From: an uncultured Porphyromonas sp.
GTDB lineage: Bacteria > Bacteroidota > Bacteroidia > Bacteroidales > Porphyromonadaceae
Reading direction: 5' to 3'
DNA length: 5,686 nucleotides
Assembly: GCA_946997275.1 (NCBI GenBank)
Contig: CAMPUN010000092.1
Location: forward strand, 1-5,686
The notes beneath the pieces are model-generated. The model ran no database searches and was not told where the DNA came from. It was given only the letters and a program-made list of their open reading frames with translations. Made by a program: the position numbers and the translations under genes. The first letter of the stretch is position 1. Every line of letters begins with the position of its first letter. Shown here one piece after another: positions 1 through 5,686 of the stretch.

Positions 1-1241
1 TCGCAGGCGTAGACCGCAAGCCCCCCGAGGTGACCGACTTCGTCACCAAGGAGATACCGCTACAGCGCACTACCTGGGGCACCGAGCGAGTCGGTGGCAG
101 GCTCATGTATAAGGCGCTCATCTGGCAAATCCTCGCTTACCCGCAGCGTAGTGGTGAGCTAATCATCCCCTCCTTTGAGTACGAATTTCAAGTGGCAGTG
201 AATCGGAATGTGGACAACGAAGAGGATCTTTTTGCCAATAAAGCTGTCGCAACGGCTCATAAGAAGTTGCACTCGCAACCCCTAAAGTTGACCGTACGAC
301 CACTCCCCGAGGGAGCTCCCGAAGGGTACGATCAGTTGGTCGGCTCCTTCCAGGTCCAAGGCACCCTCTCCGCTCCCGATCCGACCTACGAGACGGGTCG
401 CGCCATGACCTATCGACTAGACATCACGGGGCGGGGCAATGTATCCCTACTCTTAGCTCCAGAGCTAGGCTTGTCCGATAAATTTGAAGTGTACGAACCG
501 CAGCTCATCCGTGACGACCAAGAGGTGCGCAACGGCAATACCGAGGTACACCGCACCTACGAATACACCATCATACCGCATGCCACGGGACAGCAGACGC
601 TACCTGCCGTCAGTCTCCCATACTTCGATCCAGCTACGAGTAGCTACCGCACCGCCACCACAGCGCCTATCCGTATTGAGGTCGCGCAAGGCTCTAACGA
701 TGTGCCACAAGTGGGTAAAGCTGGAGAGGCTAGCAACTCACAGCGCTATGCTCCTTACCCCTACGAGGCGCCCGCTCCGATTAGCGGATGGCACCCCTGG
801 AGTCGTGCTGGCTGGGCTTACTGGCTCCTTTACCTGCTTCTTATCATCGCTGGTGGGGTCGCCTACTGGATCATACGTAGCAATCAGCGCCTGCGCGCCG
901 ACCATGTCGCTTATCACAAGAAGCGCTCCACACCCATGGCGGAGCAGCAAATCCAAGGGATACGTCAGCTCGTCAAGGCGGGGCAGCAGTCCGAGGTTAC
1001 GACCCGACTCTATGCGACCATAACGCAGTATCTACAAGATCGCTACGCGCTCACCACCTCCAGTCTCACGCGACAGCAACTAGCGAGCGCACTCAAGCAG
1101 CAAGGCGTAGCGGACGCAGAGGTCAACGCCTGGCTCACCCTCCTCTCAGAGGTCGAGCTCACACGCTATGCACCCCTACAAGATGGCGACAGCCTGCCTC
1201 GCTGGGTAGACCAGCTAGAGCGACTCATCTCGCAGTCGTGA
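1..1241 (+). CDS. batD: BatD family protein, C-terminal part (5' end outside window)
   Basis: The reading frame is open to the left edge (first whole codon at base 3), so the GTG at 30 is not a convincing start; about 412 residues are visible. Numbering from base 30, residues 20-95 hold a beta-rich repeat with the BatD-like pattern of LMYKALIWQILAYPQRSGEL. A second repeat at 100-220 includes LDITGRGNVSLLLAPEL and KFEVYEP, both typical of BatD. A proline-rich linker (240-257) is followed by one transmembrane helix at about 263-282 (bases 816-875), then a basic, helical tail of about 120 residues. BatD proteins usually have a signal peptide and a large periplasmic part, with the tail in the cytoplasm; the signal peptide would lie left of the window. 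Bat proteins are linked to aerotolerance and envelope stress in Bacteroides and Leptospira, and their biochemical role is unclear. Family assignment is by recognised pattern only. A terminator 31 nt after the stop makes this the last gene of its operon, so no batE follows directly. Confidence 0.85.
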   Translation, partial: AGVDRKPPEVTDFVTKEIPLQRTTWGTERVGGRLMYKALIWQILAYPQRSGELIIPSFEYEFQVAVNRNVDNEEDLFANKAVATAHKKLHSQPLKLTVRPLPEGAPEGYDQLVGSFQVQGTLSAPDPTYETGRAMTYRLDITGRGNVSLLLAPELGLSDKFEVYEPQLIRDDQEVRNGNTEVHRTYEYTIIPHATGQQTLPAVSLPYFDPATSSYRTATTAPIRIEVAQGSNDVPQVGKAGEASNSQRYAPYPYEAPAPISGWHPWSRAGWAYWLLYLLLIIAGGVAYWIIRSNQRLRADHVAYHKKRSTPMAEQQIQGIRQLVKAGQQSEVTTRLYATITQYLQDRYALTTSSLTRQQLASALKQQGVADAEVNAWLTLLSEVELTRYAPLQDGDSLPRWVDQLERLISQS

Positions 1242-1243
1242 TA

Positions 1244-1258
1244 GCTTCGCACCGAAGC
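1244..1258 (+). other. Small perfect hairpin just after the batD stop
   Basis: GCTTCG and CGAAGC form a perfect 6-bp stem around a 3-nt loop, starting two bases after the batD stop codon. No T-tract follows, so it is not a terminator by itself. It sits 14 nt before the strong terminator hairpin and could protect the mRNA 3' end or be incidental. Confidence 0.35.
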
Positions 1259-1272
1259 CCCATAAAATAACC

Positions 1273-1311
1273 AAGCCCCCTCGTCTAACGATGAGGGGGC
1301 TTCTTTTGTTT
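1273..1311 (+). terminator. Strong intrinsic terminator after batD
   Basis: AAGCCCCCTC (1273-1282) and GAGGGGGCTT (1293-1302) are a perfect 10-bp GC-rich inverted repeat around a 10-nt loop. The T-rich run TTCTTTTGTTT (1301-1311) overlaps the end of the stem and continues past it, the classic Rho-independent layout. It ends the batD transcript and separates it from the proS operon. The A-rich stretch before the stem (1263-1270) could also let it act on the - strand, but no - strand gene ends here. Confidence 0.92.
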
Positions 1312-1402
1312 CTGACAAGTTGTAAACATTCGCAACGAGCTCCTTGACTTGTCCGAATCCCTCCCGAGGAAATGAAAATTCGCCACGGAGGAATCGGAAA
1401 AT

Positions 1403-1485
1403 ACTTCGGAACTTCGATTTCATTCTTCCGAAGTTTCAGATCGCTCTTCCGAAGTTTTAGGTCATTCTTCCGAGGAAATGGGGAT
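1403..1485. repeat. Three 21-bp tandem units with a CTTCCGAAG core
   Basis: The octamer TTCTTCCG or CTCTTCCG begins at 1423, 1444 and 1465, exactly 21 bp apart. The first two units contain the odd palindrome CTTCCGAAG; the third has CTTCCGAGG. An inverted copy, ACTTCGGAA at 1403-1411, pairs perfectly over 9 bp with TTCCGAAGT at 1426-1434 (14-nt loop). Related heptamers flank the array: TCCGAAT at 1352-1358 and CTTCGGA at 1511-1517. CCGAGGAAATG occurs at both 1364-1374 and 1470-1480. The units are diverged outside the core, so this is a degenerate repeat rather than a fresh expansion. It could be an interspersed intergenic repeat family, a binding array, or a structured RNA. Confidence 0.7.
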
Positions 1486-1496
1486 TTCCTTGGGAG
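1467..1496 (+). other. Stable hairpin in the proS upstream region
   Basis: Bases 1467-1479 pair with 1484-1496 around a GGGG loop. Thirteen pairs form in RNA, two of them G-U, and the inner seven (AGGAAAT with ATTTCCT) are perfect. The next bases are CTATTGGTGG with no T-tract, so it is not an intrinsic terminator. The left arm is the third 21-bp repeat unit, which ties the hairpin to the repeat cluster. It lies upstream of the predicted proS promoter and so would not be in the proS leader unless a further upstream promoter exists. Confidence 0.5.
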
Positions 1497-1606
1497 CTAT
1501 TGGTGGATTTCTTCGGAGAAGATTGCGGTTTACAGGCAGAGTCCGTCAGCTTCAGTCGCTTCCACTCAGCATCTCTCGGCAAAAGCTGAGGGTCAACCGT
1601 CTCTGA

Positions 1607-1637
1607 TTGTGAATTCTAGCGAAAAGCGGTACCTTTG
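1607..1637 (+). promoter_or_regulatory. Bacteroidota-type promoter for proS-queC-helicase
   Basis: TACCTTTG at 1630-1637 matches the Bacteroidota -7 element TAnnTTTG exactly. A TTG at 1607-1609 lies 20 nt upstream, the expected place for the -33 element. Transcription would start near 1642-1645, leaving a leader of only about 22-25 nt before the proS ATG. An imperfect inverted repeat, CTAGCGAA at 1616-1623 against TTTGCTAG at 1634-1641, overlaps the -7 element and could be an operator, though this is speculative. Confidence 0.7.
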
Positions 1638-1666
1638 CTAGCAAATAAATCAGATAGACTAGCATC

Positions 1667-3151
1667 ATGGCTAAAAAAGAGATCAAAGAACTCACACCAC
1701 GTGACGAAAACTATTCACAGTGGTACCAAGATATCGTTGTAAAGGCCGGACTGGCAGAGAACTCCTCCGTGCGTGGCTGTATGGTCATCAAGCCCTACGG
1801 CTACGGCATCTGGGAGAAGATGCAGCAAGACCTCGATCGTCGATTTAAGGAGACGGGACACAGCAACGCTTACTTCCCACTCTTTATCCCTAAGAGCTAC
1901 CTCAGTCGCGAGGCGGAGCATGTCGAGGGCTTTGCTAAGGAGTGTGCCGTCGTGACGCACTACAGACTGCGTACCAACGAGGCGGGCGATGGCGTAGAGG
2001 TAGACCCCAATGCGAAGCTCGAGGAGGAGCTGATCGTTCGTCCGACGAGTGAGACCATCATCTGGAGTACCTACAAGAACTGGATCCAGAGCTACCGTGA
2101 CCTGCCACTGCTCTGTAATCAGTGGGCCAACGTGGTGCGCTGGGAGATGCGTACGCGTCTCTTCCTTCGCACGGCTGAGTTCCTCTGGCAAGAGGGTCAC
2201 ACGGCACATGCTACCCAGGAGGAGGCGATCGCTGAGGCGCGCAAGATGATCGGCGTCTATGAGGACTTCGCCCGTGAGATGCTGGCGCTGCCAGTCATCG
2301 TCGGGGTCAAGAGCGAGACCGAGCGCTTCGCTGGAGCTATCGACACCTACACCATCGAGGCTATGATGCAGGATGGCAAAGCTTTGCAGTCTGGTACTTC
2401 GCACTTCCTAGGGCAAAACTTCGCCAAGGCGTTTGACGTTACCTTCCTTGACAAGGAGGGCAATCGTGACTATGTCTGGGCTACTTCATGGGGCGTGTCC
2501 ACTCGCCTCGTCGGTGCACTCATCATGGCACACAGCGACGACAACGGACTAGTACTCCCCCCACGCATTGCGCCTATCCAGGTGGTCATCGTGCCGATCT
2601 ACAAGAGCGAGGAGGAGCTGCAACGCATCCACGAGACAGCCGACAAAATCGTCAGCGAGCTACGTCAGCATGGCGTATCGGTTCAGATCGACGACAAAGA
2701 TAATAAGAAGCCAGGGTGGAAGTTTGCTGAGTATGAGATGAAGGGTGTCCCCGTACGTCTCGCTCTCGGTATGCGCGACCTGGAGCATGGCACCGTCGAG
2801 GTGGCTCGTCGTGACACGCTCACCAAGGAGACGATGCCTCTAGAGGGCATCTCTGCTCATATCGAGCAGCTGCTCGAGGATATCCAGAGCAACCTTTACA
2901 ACCGCTCACTCCAGTCGCTCAAGGAGCGCACCTACATCTGCGACAGCTACGATGAGTTCAAGGAGCGTATCGAGGACGGCGGCTTCTTCCTCTGCCACTG
3001 GGACGGCACGGCTGAGACCGAGGCACGTATCAAGGAGGAGACCAAGGCAACGATCCGCTGCATCCCTCGCGACATCCCCTCGGAGCCTGGTCGCTGTATG
3101 GTGACTGGTCGCCCCTCTAAGTGTAGAGTCATCATCGCTCGCTCTTACTAA
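1667..3151 (+). CDS. proS: Prolyl-tRNA synthetase, archaeal/eukaryotic-like class
   Basis: This cytoplasmic class IIa synthetase joins proline to tRNA-Pro using ATP. At 494 residues it is full length for the short class that lacks the inserted editing domain. Motif 1 is around 38-53 ([16 protein letters not shown]). RPTSET at 125-130 is the proline/ATP pocket strand. Motif 2 is at 159-181, beginning RWEMRTR and ending [23 protein letters not shown] at 243-257 and motif 3 at 273-303 ([13 protein letters not shown], then PPRIAP) complete the catalytic core. The anticodon-binding domain spans about 304-405 and the ProRS C-terminal domain about 425-494, ending in the typical Tyr. In that last domain the usual four-cysteine zinc site looks degraded: WDGTAETE replaces the first pair, and Cys477 has Thr480 where the second cysteine would sit. 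The ATG start has no Shine-Dalgarno, as is common in Bacteroidota, and fits the promoter 30 nt upstream. It is the first gene of the operon. Confidence 0.97.
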   Translation: MAKKEIKELTPRDENYSQWYQDIVVKAGLAENSSVRGCMVIKPYGYGIWEKMQQDLDRRFKETGHSNAYFPLFIPKSYLSREAEHVEGFAKECAVVTHYRLRTNEAGDGVEVDPNAKLEEELIVRPTSETIIWSTYKNWIQSYRDLPLLCNQWANVVRWEMRTRLFLRTAEFLWQEGHTAHATQEEAIAEARKMIGVYEDFAREMLALPVIVGVKSETERFAGAIDTYTIEAMMQDGKALQSGTSHFLGQNFAKAFDVTFLDKEGNRDYVWATSWGVSTRLVGALIMAHSDDNGLVLPPRIAPIQVVIVPIYKSEEELQRIHETADKIVSELRQHGVSVQIDDKDNKKPGWKFAEYEMKGVPVRLALGMRDLEHGTVEVARRDTLTKETMPLEGISAHIEQLLEDIQSNLYNRSLQSLKERTYICDSYDEFKERIEDGGFFLCHWDGTAETEARIKEETKATIRCIPRDIPSEPGRCMVTGRPSKCRVIIARSY

Positions 3152-3161
3152 GACAACGGTA

Positions 3162-3815
3162 ATGCGCAATTCGCTGATCGCTCTCTCAGGTGGCGTGGAT
3201 AGCACGACGCTCCTCTACGAATATCGTGAGGAGATAGCTTGTGCCGTGGGCTTCGACTACGGCTCCAAGCACAATGCTCGTGAGCTGGCTGCGGCCAAGG
3301 CTATTTGCTGTGAGCTAGAGATCCCTTACTTGATCATCCCGCTCGCCTTCATCGAGGAGTACTTTCGCAGTGACCTCCTTCTCTCGGGTGGCGAGATGCA
3401 GCTCGGAGACTATTCGGAGGAGAATATGAGCTCGACGGTGGTGCCCTTTCGCAATGGCATCATGCTGAGCGTCCTCGCAGGTTTGGCCGAGAGCCGAGAC
3501 TTGCAACGGGTACTCATAGCAAATCACTTTGGCGACCACGCCATCTACCCTGACTGTCGGGAGAGTTTTGTCAAGCCTATGGGCGAGGCGATCACGGCTG
3601 GCACCAGCAATGGGGTCAAGATGGTGGCGCCCTACACGGCCCTCACGAAAGCTGAGATCGTAGCGCGGGGCACTCGTCTTGGGGTGCCTTACGGCAAAAC
3701 GTACAGTTGCTATCAAGGTGGCGAGCGCCACTGCGGACGCTGTGGCACTTGTCGGGAGCGGCACGATGCTTTTGTGGCAAACGGCCTGGAGGACCCGACG
3801 CTTTACGAGGAGTAG
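3162..3815 (+). CDS. queC: 7-cyano-7-deazaguanine (preQ0) synthase QueC
   Basis: QueC converts 7-carboxy-7-deazaguanine, ammonia and ATP to preQ0, the nitrile precursor of queuosine in tRNA; it is a cytoplasmic enzyme. The 217-residue length is normal. The N-terminal PP-loop SGGVDST (9-15) binds ATP. VVPFRNGIMLS (93-103) and HFGDHAIYPDCR (122-133) are family motifs. The zinc site is intact: Cys183, Cys191, Cys194 and Cys197, in YSCYQGG and CGRCGTCRER. The ATG sits 10 nt after the proS stop and puts the PP-loop right at the N-terminus as expected. No Shine-Dalgarno is seen, so translation may depend on coupling with proS. No other queuosine gene (queD, queE, queF, tgt) is in the window. preQ0 can also feed 7-deazaguanine DNA modification, but no modification gene is next to it, so the tRNA role is the simpler reading. 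Confidence 0.96.
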   Translation: MRNSLIALSGGVDSTTLLYEYREEIACAVGFDYGSKHNARELAAAKAICCELEIPYLIIPLAFIEEYFRSDLLLSGGEMQLGDYSEENMSSTVVPFRNGIMLSVLAGLAESRDLQRVLIANHFGDHAIYPDCRESFVKPMGEAITAGTSNGVKMVAPYTALTKAEIVARGTRLGVPYGKTYSCYQGGERHCGRCGTCRERHDAFVANGLEDPTLYEE

Positions 3816-3823
3816 GTGGCGGT

Positions 3824-5179
3824 ATGCTAGTTGTCCCAGAAGCTTTCGATCAGAACAATGCCGAGCAGATGTCCGCCCTGCAATGTTTGGAGCAGACCTC
3901 TATGAGTCTCTTTCTGACAGGTAGCGCGGGGACCGGCAAGTCTTACTTCCTGCAGCACTACTGCGAGGTGACTCATAAGAAGTTTGTCAAGCTGGCTCCG
4001 ACGGGGCTAGCTGCGCTCAATATTCATGGCCAGACGATCCACAGCTTCTTCCGACTACCACTCGCTCCGCTGACAGATCCCAACCATACCTCCGCCATCA
4101 CACGTCGCTACCGCAAGGACAAGCGGGAGCTCATCCGTCAGCTCGACCTGATCATCATTGACGAGATCTCGATGGTGCGATGCGACCTGCTCGATGCGAT
4201 GGATCGTATCCTGCGTAGCGTGAGACATAGCAAGGTGCCCTTTGGGGGTGTGCAACTCCTCATGGTGGGGGACCCTTTTCAGCTACCACCCGTCACGACA
4301 ACAGCCGATCAGGAGGAGATGCAGCGCGCTTATCCTGAGAGCGACGGCTTTTACTTCTTTGAGGCGCACTCCTACGCTACACTTTCGCCCATCGCCATAG
4401 TCCTGCGTCGCATGTATCGTCAGAGCGATCAGCACTTCGTCTCTGCACTGGAGGAGATCCGCCTAGGACGTGTCAGCGAGGACACGGTCGCTCTGCTCAA
4501 CAGCCGCGTCTCCCCGCAGTGGCAGAAGGAGCTACTCCAGAGCGACCAGCATGCGGTGCTACTCTTCTCTCATAGAGCCAATGTGGAGGCGTACAACCAG
4601 TCTCGCTGTGCTCAGCTTGATGCGAAAGAGGTGACCATACGAGGCAAGCTAAAGGGCAAGATCCCGGCCTCTGCACTGCCTGTGCCCGAAGAGATATCGC
4701 TCAAGGTGGGCACTCAGGTGATGCTTGTGAGCAATCATCCCGACGGGGCGTGGGTCAACGGCACGACGGGCGTCATCACGAAGCTCGTCGGGGGCTCTGT
4801 CGGCGACATTACGGAGCCGTATGCCAAGGTGGAGACGCCCGATGGCGAGACTATCGTTGTCACGCCTCACACCTGGTCGCAGGTAGACTACGACTACGAC
4901 GAGAAGAAGGGGGAGATCGTCGAGCGACAGACCGGCTCCTACACGCAGCTACCGCTCATCGTCGCTTACTCTATCACGGTACACAAAGCGCAGGGGCAAA
5001 CGTGCGACCAGATCGTGGTTGACCCGAGTCGCTTCTTTGCCCCTGGACAAGGGTACGTGGCACTCAGTCGCTGTCGCACGCTCGAGGGTCTGACGCTCAC
5101 ACAGCCACTCAAGCCACACAACCTACGCACCGCCCCTTCGGTACTACAGTTCTACCGAAAGATCATTTCGCACGTCTAA
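3824..5179 (+). CDS. Pif1/RecD-like SF1B DNA helicase
   Basis: A 451-residue ATP-dependent helicase, probably 5'-3' by family, acting on DNA in the cytoplasm. The motifs run in order: Walker A GSAGTGKS (33-40); motif Ia APTGLAALNIHGQTIHSFF (58-76); Walker B IIIDEISMV (110-118); a Pif1-like signature region DLLDAMDRILRSVR (121-134) followed by PFGG; motif III MVGDPFQLPPV (147-157); the arginine motif RRMYRQ (195-200); motif V SITVHKAQGQT (383-393); and motif VI YVALSRCRTLEGL (411-423). All catalytic residues are present. The length matches compact bacterial Pif1 proteins of about 430-450 residues, and there is no extra C-terminal domain. The ATG at 3824 is preferred: it is 8 nt after the queC stop, has purine-rich AGGAG/AGGTGG just upstream, and places Walker A near the N-terminus. 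The frame stays open upstream to 3707, but that part overlaps the conserved zinc site of queC. Likely roles in family members are G-quadruplex unwinding and fork or recombination repair. RecD2-type is the main alternative, but those are longer. Confidence 0.93.
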   Translation: MLVVPEAFDQNNAEQMSALQCLEQTSMSLFLTGSAGTGKSYFLQHYCEVTHKKFVKLAPTGLAALNIHGQTIHSFFRLPLAPLTDPNHTSAITRRYRKDKRELIRQLDLIIIDEISMVRCDLLDAMDRILRSVRHSKVPFGGVQLLMVGDPFQLPPVTTTADQEEMQRAYPESDGFYFFEAHSYATLSPIAIVLRRMYRQSDQHFVSALEEIRLGRVSEDTVALLNSRVSPQWQKELLQSDQHAVLLFSHRANVEAYNQSRCAQLDAKEVTIRGKLKGKIPASALPVPEEISLKVGTQVMLVSNHPDGAWVNGTTGVITKLVGGSVGDITEPYAKVETPDGETIVVTPHTWSQVDYDYDEKKGEIVERQTGSYTQLPLIVAYSITVHKAQGQTCDQIVVDPSRFFAPGQGYVALSRCRTLEGLTLTQPLKPHNLRTAPSVLQFYRKIISHV

Positions 5180-5184
5180 AGTCT

Positions 5185-5220
5185 AGCAAGCAATCCTAAG
5201 GCTTGCTCTTGGCAAGTCTT
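5185..5220. terminator. Candidate bidirectional terminator between convergent genes
   Basis: Two hairpins share bases and exclude each other. AGCAAGC (5185-5191) pairs perfectly with GCTTGCT (5201-5207). AAGGCTTGC (5198-5206) pairs with GCAAGTCTT (5212-5220) around TCTTG, nine pairs with one G-U in + strand RNA. The second reads into TCTTTG, a weak T-tract. On the - strand the first hairpin is followed by AGACTTT, also weak. The position, just after both stop codons of a convergent pair, favours a termination role, but the T-tracts are poor. The second hairpin lies inside the end of the - strand gene. Confidence 0.45.
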
Positions 5221-5686
5221 TGTGGGTCAAAACGAGCGGTGTGATCGTAAGGCAGCGACACGTTGTTGTCCGACTCAGAGGTGTCGTATAGAGCCGTTTC
5301 AAAGAGCTCTATCTGCTGAGTTAGCGATGGTAGCATTCCTTGGATCAACCCTTTCGTCTGATCAAAGAGATCACCAGGATACGGCTCCGTCATCCTTGCC
5401 GTGCTATCTGGGTTGTGATGCAGGCCCCGCTCGTCGCCTTGCAGGTGATTCGCATAGATCTCCATGAATAGAGGCTTGAGAGCAGGTATCGCCTGATCTA
5501 TCACGCCTTTATAAGGAGTTATAACCGAGGTACTATCCTGACTCTCTAGATGCTCCGTGAGGAAGCGTACCAGATCATTCATACCAAGCTCTAGGTGCTG
5601 ATAAGCGTAGTCCTGCAAAGAGATCGTACCTTCTGAAGCTCTGTGAGAGGGCATCGCTAAGGCGATCTGACGAGAGGATATACGTA
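5196..5686 (-). CDS. Unrecognised protein, C-terminal 163 residues (5' end outside window)
   Basis: I do not recognise this protein. The frame is open on the - strand from the right edge to a TAG at 5196-5198, so the true start probably lies outside. An ATG at 5652-5654 would give 152 residues, but nothing promoter-like precedes it in the few visible bases and the frame continues through it. The visible part is soluble, mostly helical in character, acidic to neutral, with no membrane segment, no cysteine and no evident nucleotide-binding motif. Notable stretches, numbered from the ATG, are YQHLELGMNDLVRFLTEHLE (19-38), ALKPLFMEIYANHLQGDERG (57-76) and QIELFETALYDTSESDN (114-130). It is convergent with the helicase gene, 16 nt between stop codons, so it belongs to a different transcript. 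That it is a real gene rests on the long open frame, its position filling the space exactly up to the helicase stop, and a protein-like composition. Confidence 0.6.
   Translation of the reverse strand, partial: RISSRQIALAMPSHRASEGTISLQDYAYQHLELGMNDLVRFLTEHLESQDSTSVITPYKGVIDQAIPALKPLFMEIYANHLQGDERGLHHNPDSTARMTEPYPGDLFDQTKGLIQGMLPSLTQQIELFETALYDTSESDNNVSLPYDHTARFDPQRLAKSKP

Larger units (their letters stand above)
1312..1666. other. Gene-free intergenic region with repeats and the proS promoter
   Basis: These 355 bases hold no gene I can support. The left part (1352-1521) carries the TCCGAAG repeat cluster and hairpins listed separately. The middle (1522-1600) has only a short inverted repeat, CTCAGC at 1565-1570 against GCTGAG at 1585-1590. 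The right end (1607-1637) carries the likely proS promoter. Base composition is visibly less GC-rich than the flanking genes. An 89-codon frame crosses the region but looks like an accident of a repeat whose 21-bp period keeps the frame. Confidence 0.75.

Noticed and set aside
1166..1423. 85-codon - strand frame overlapping the end of batD
   Set aside because: It crosses the terminator stem and the antisense of conserved batD codons, and is Arg/Ser-rich in the manner of a chance frame through the repeats.
1372..1641. 89-codon + strand frame with Arg/Phe/Ser heptads (SFFRSFR, SLFRSFR, SFFRGNG) across the repeat cluster
   Set aside because: The heptads come from the 21-bp repeat period, which keeps the frame. 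Its ATG lies inside a repeated CCGAGGAAATG word with no promoter match seen just upstream, the frame runs over the proS promoter, and the later residues look like random translation. A ribosome-profiling signal would change this.
1312..1666. CRISPR array or T-box leader upstream of proS
   Set aside because: The repeats are short, diverged and immediately adjacent, with no spacers, so this is not CRISPR. The predicted leader is about 22-25 nt with no specifier stem, so it is not a T-box.
1715..2404. 229-codon frame antisense to proS
   Set aside because: A shadow of a strongly conserved GC-rich gene; the composition is atypical and there is no start context. The sense frame has all ProRS motifs.
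3315..3764. 149-codon frame antisense to queC
   Set aside because: Covers conserved queC codons and shows no protein-like motif; a shadow frame.
3707..3823. N-terminal extension of the helicase from a TTG inside queC
   Set aside because: It would overlap the conserved zinc-site codons of queC, the added residues do not resemble any helicase N-terminus, and the ATG at 3824 has normal operon spacing and a purine-rich upstream stretch.
1..5686. Insertion sequence, prophage or defence island
   Set aside because: No transposase, integrase, tRNA gene or long terminal repeats are visible; gene content is core metabolism and repair with consistent codon use.

Overview
The window looks like chromosomal core DNA from a Bacteroidota bacterium, most likely a Porphyromonas-type Bacteroidales. 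The evidence is a BatD-type Bat-operon protein, a ProRS of the archaeal/eukaryotic-like class with the divergent C-terminus I associate with Bacteroidales, a short RecD/Pif1-type helicase, no Shine-Dalgarno sequence in front of proS, and a match to the Bacteroidota promoter (TTG, 20 nt, TAnnTTTG). The genus is an inference; no marker here is diagnostic.

Layout, left to right: (1) the C-terminal part of batD on the + strand, running in from the left edge and closed by a strong intrinsic terminator at about 1273-1311. (2) A gene-free stretch of about 355 bp (1312-1666) with a cluster of TCCGAAG/CTTCGGA elements, three of them on an exact 21-bp period, a 13-bp-stem hairpin, and a candidate promoter directly before proS. 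(3) A tight + strand operon of proS, queC and a Pif1-like helicase gene, with gaps of 10 and 8 nt and no internal terminator. (4) A convergent gene on the - strand, running out of the right edge, for a protein I do not recognise. Its stop codon lies 16 nt from the helicase stop, and two overlapping, mutually exclusive hairpins sit at the junction.

How the genes work together: batD belongs to an aerotolerance/envelope operon whose other members would lie left of the window. ProRS charges tRNA-Pro. QueC makes preQ0, the 7-deazaguanine precursor of queuosine in tRNA, so the first two operon genes share a link to tRNA and translation. The helicase is a DNA enzyme and its place in this operon is not explained by function. 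Nothing here is a clear new defence or mobile system. The most unusual sequence is the phased repeat cluster upstream of proS, and the least understood gene is the partial one at the right edge.
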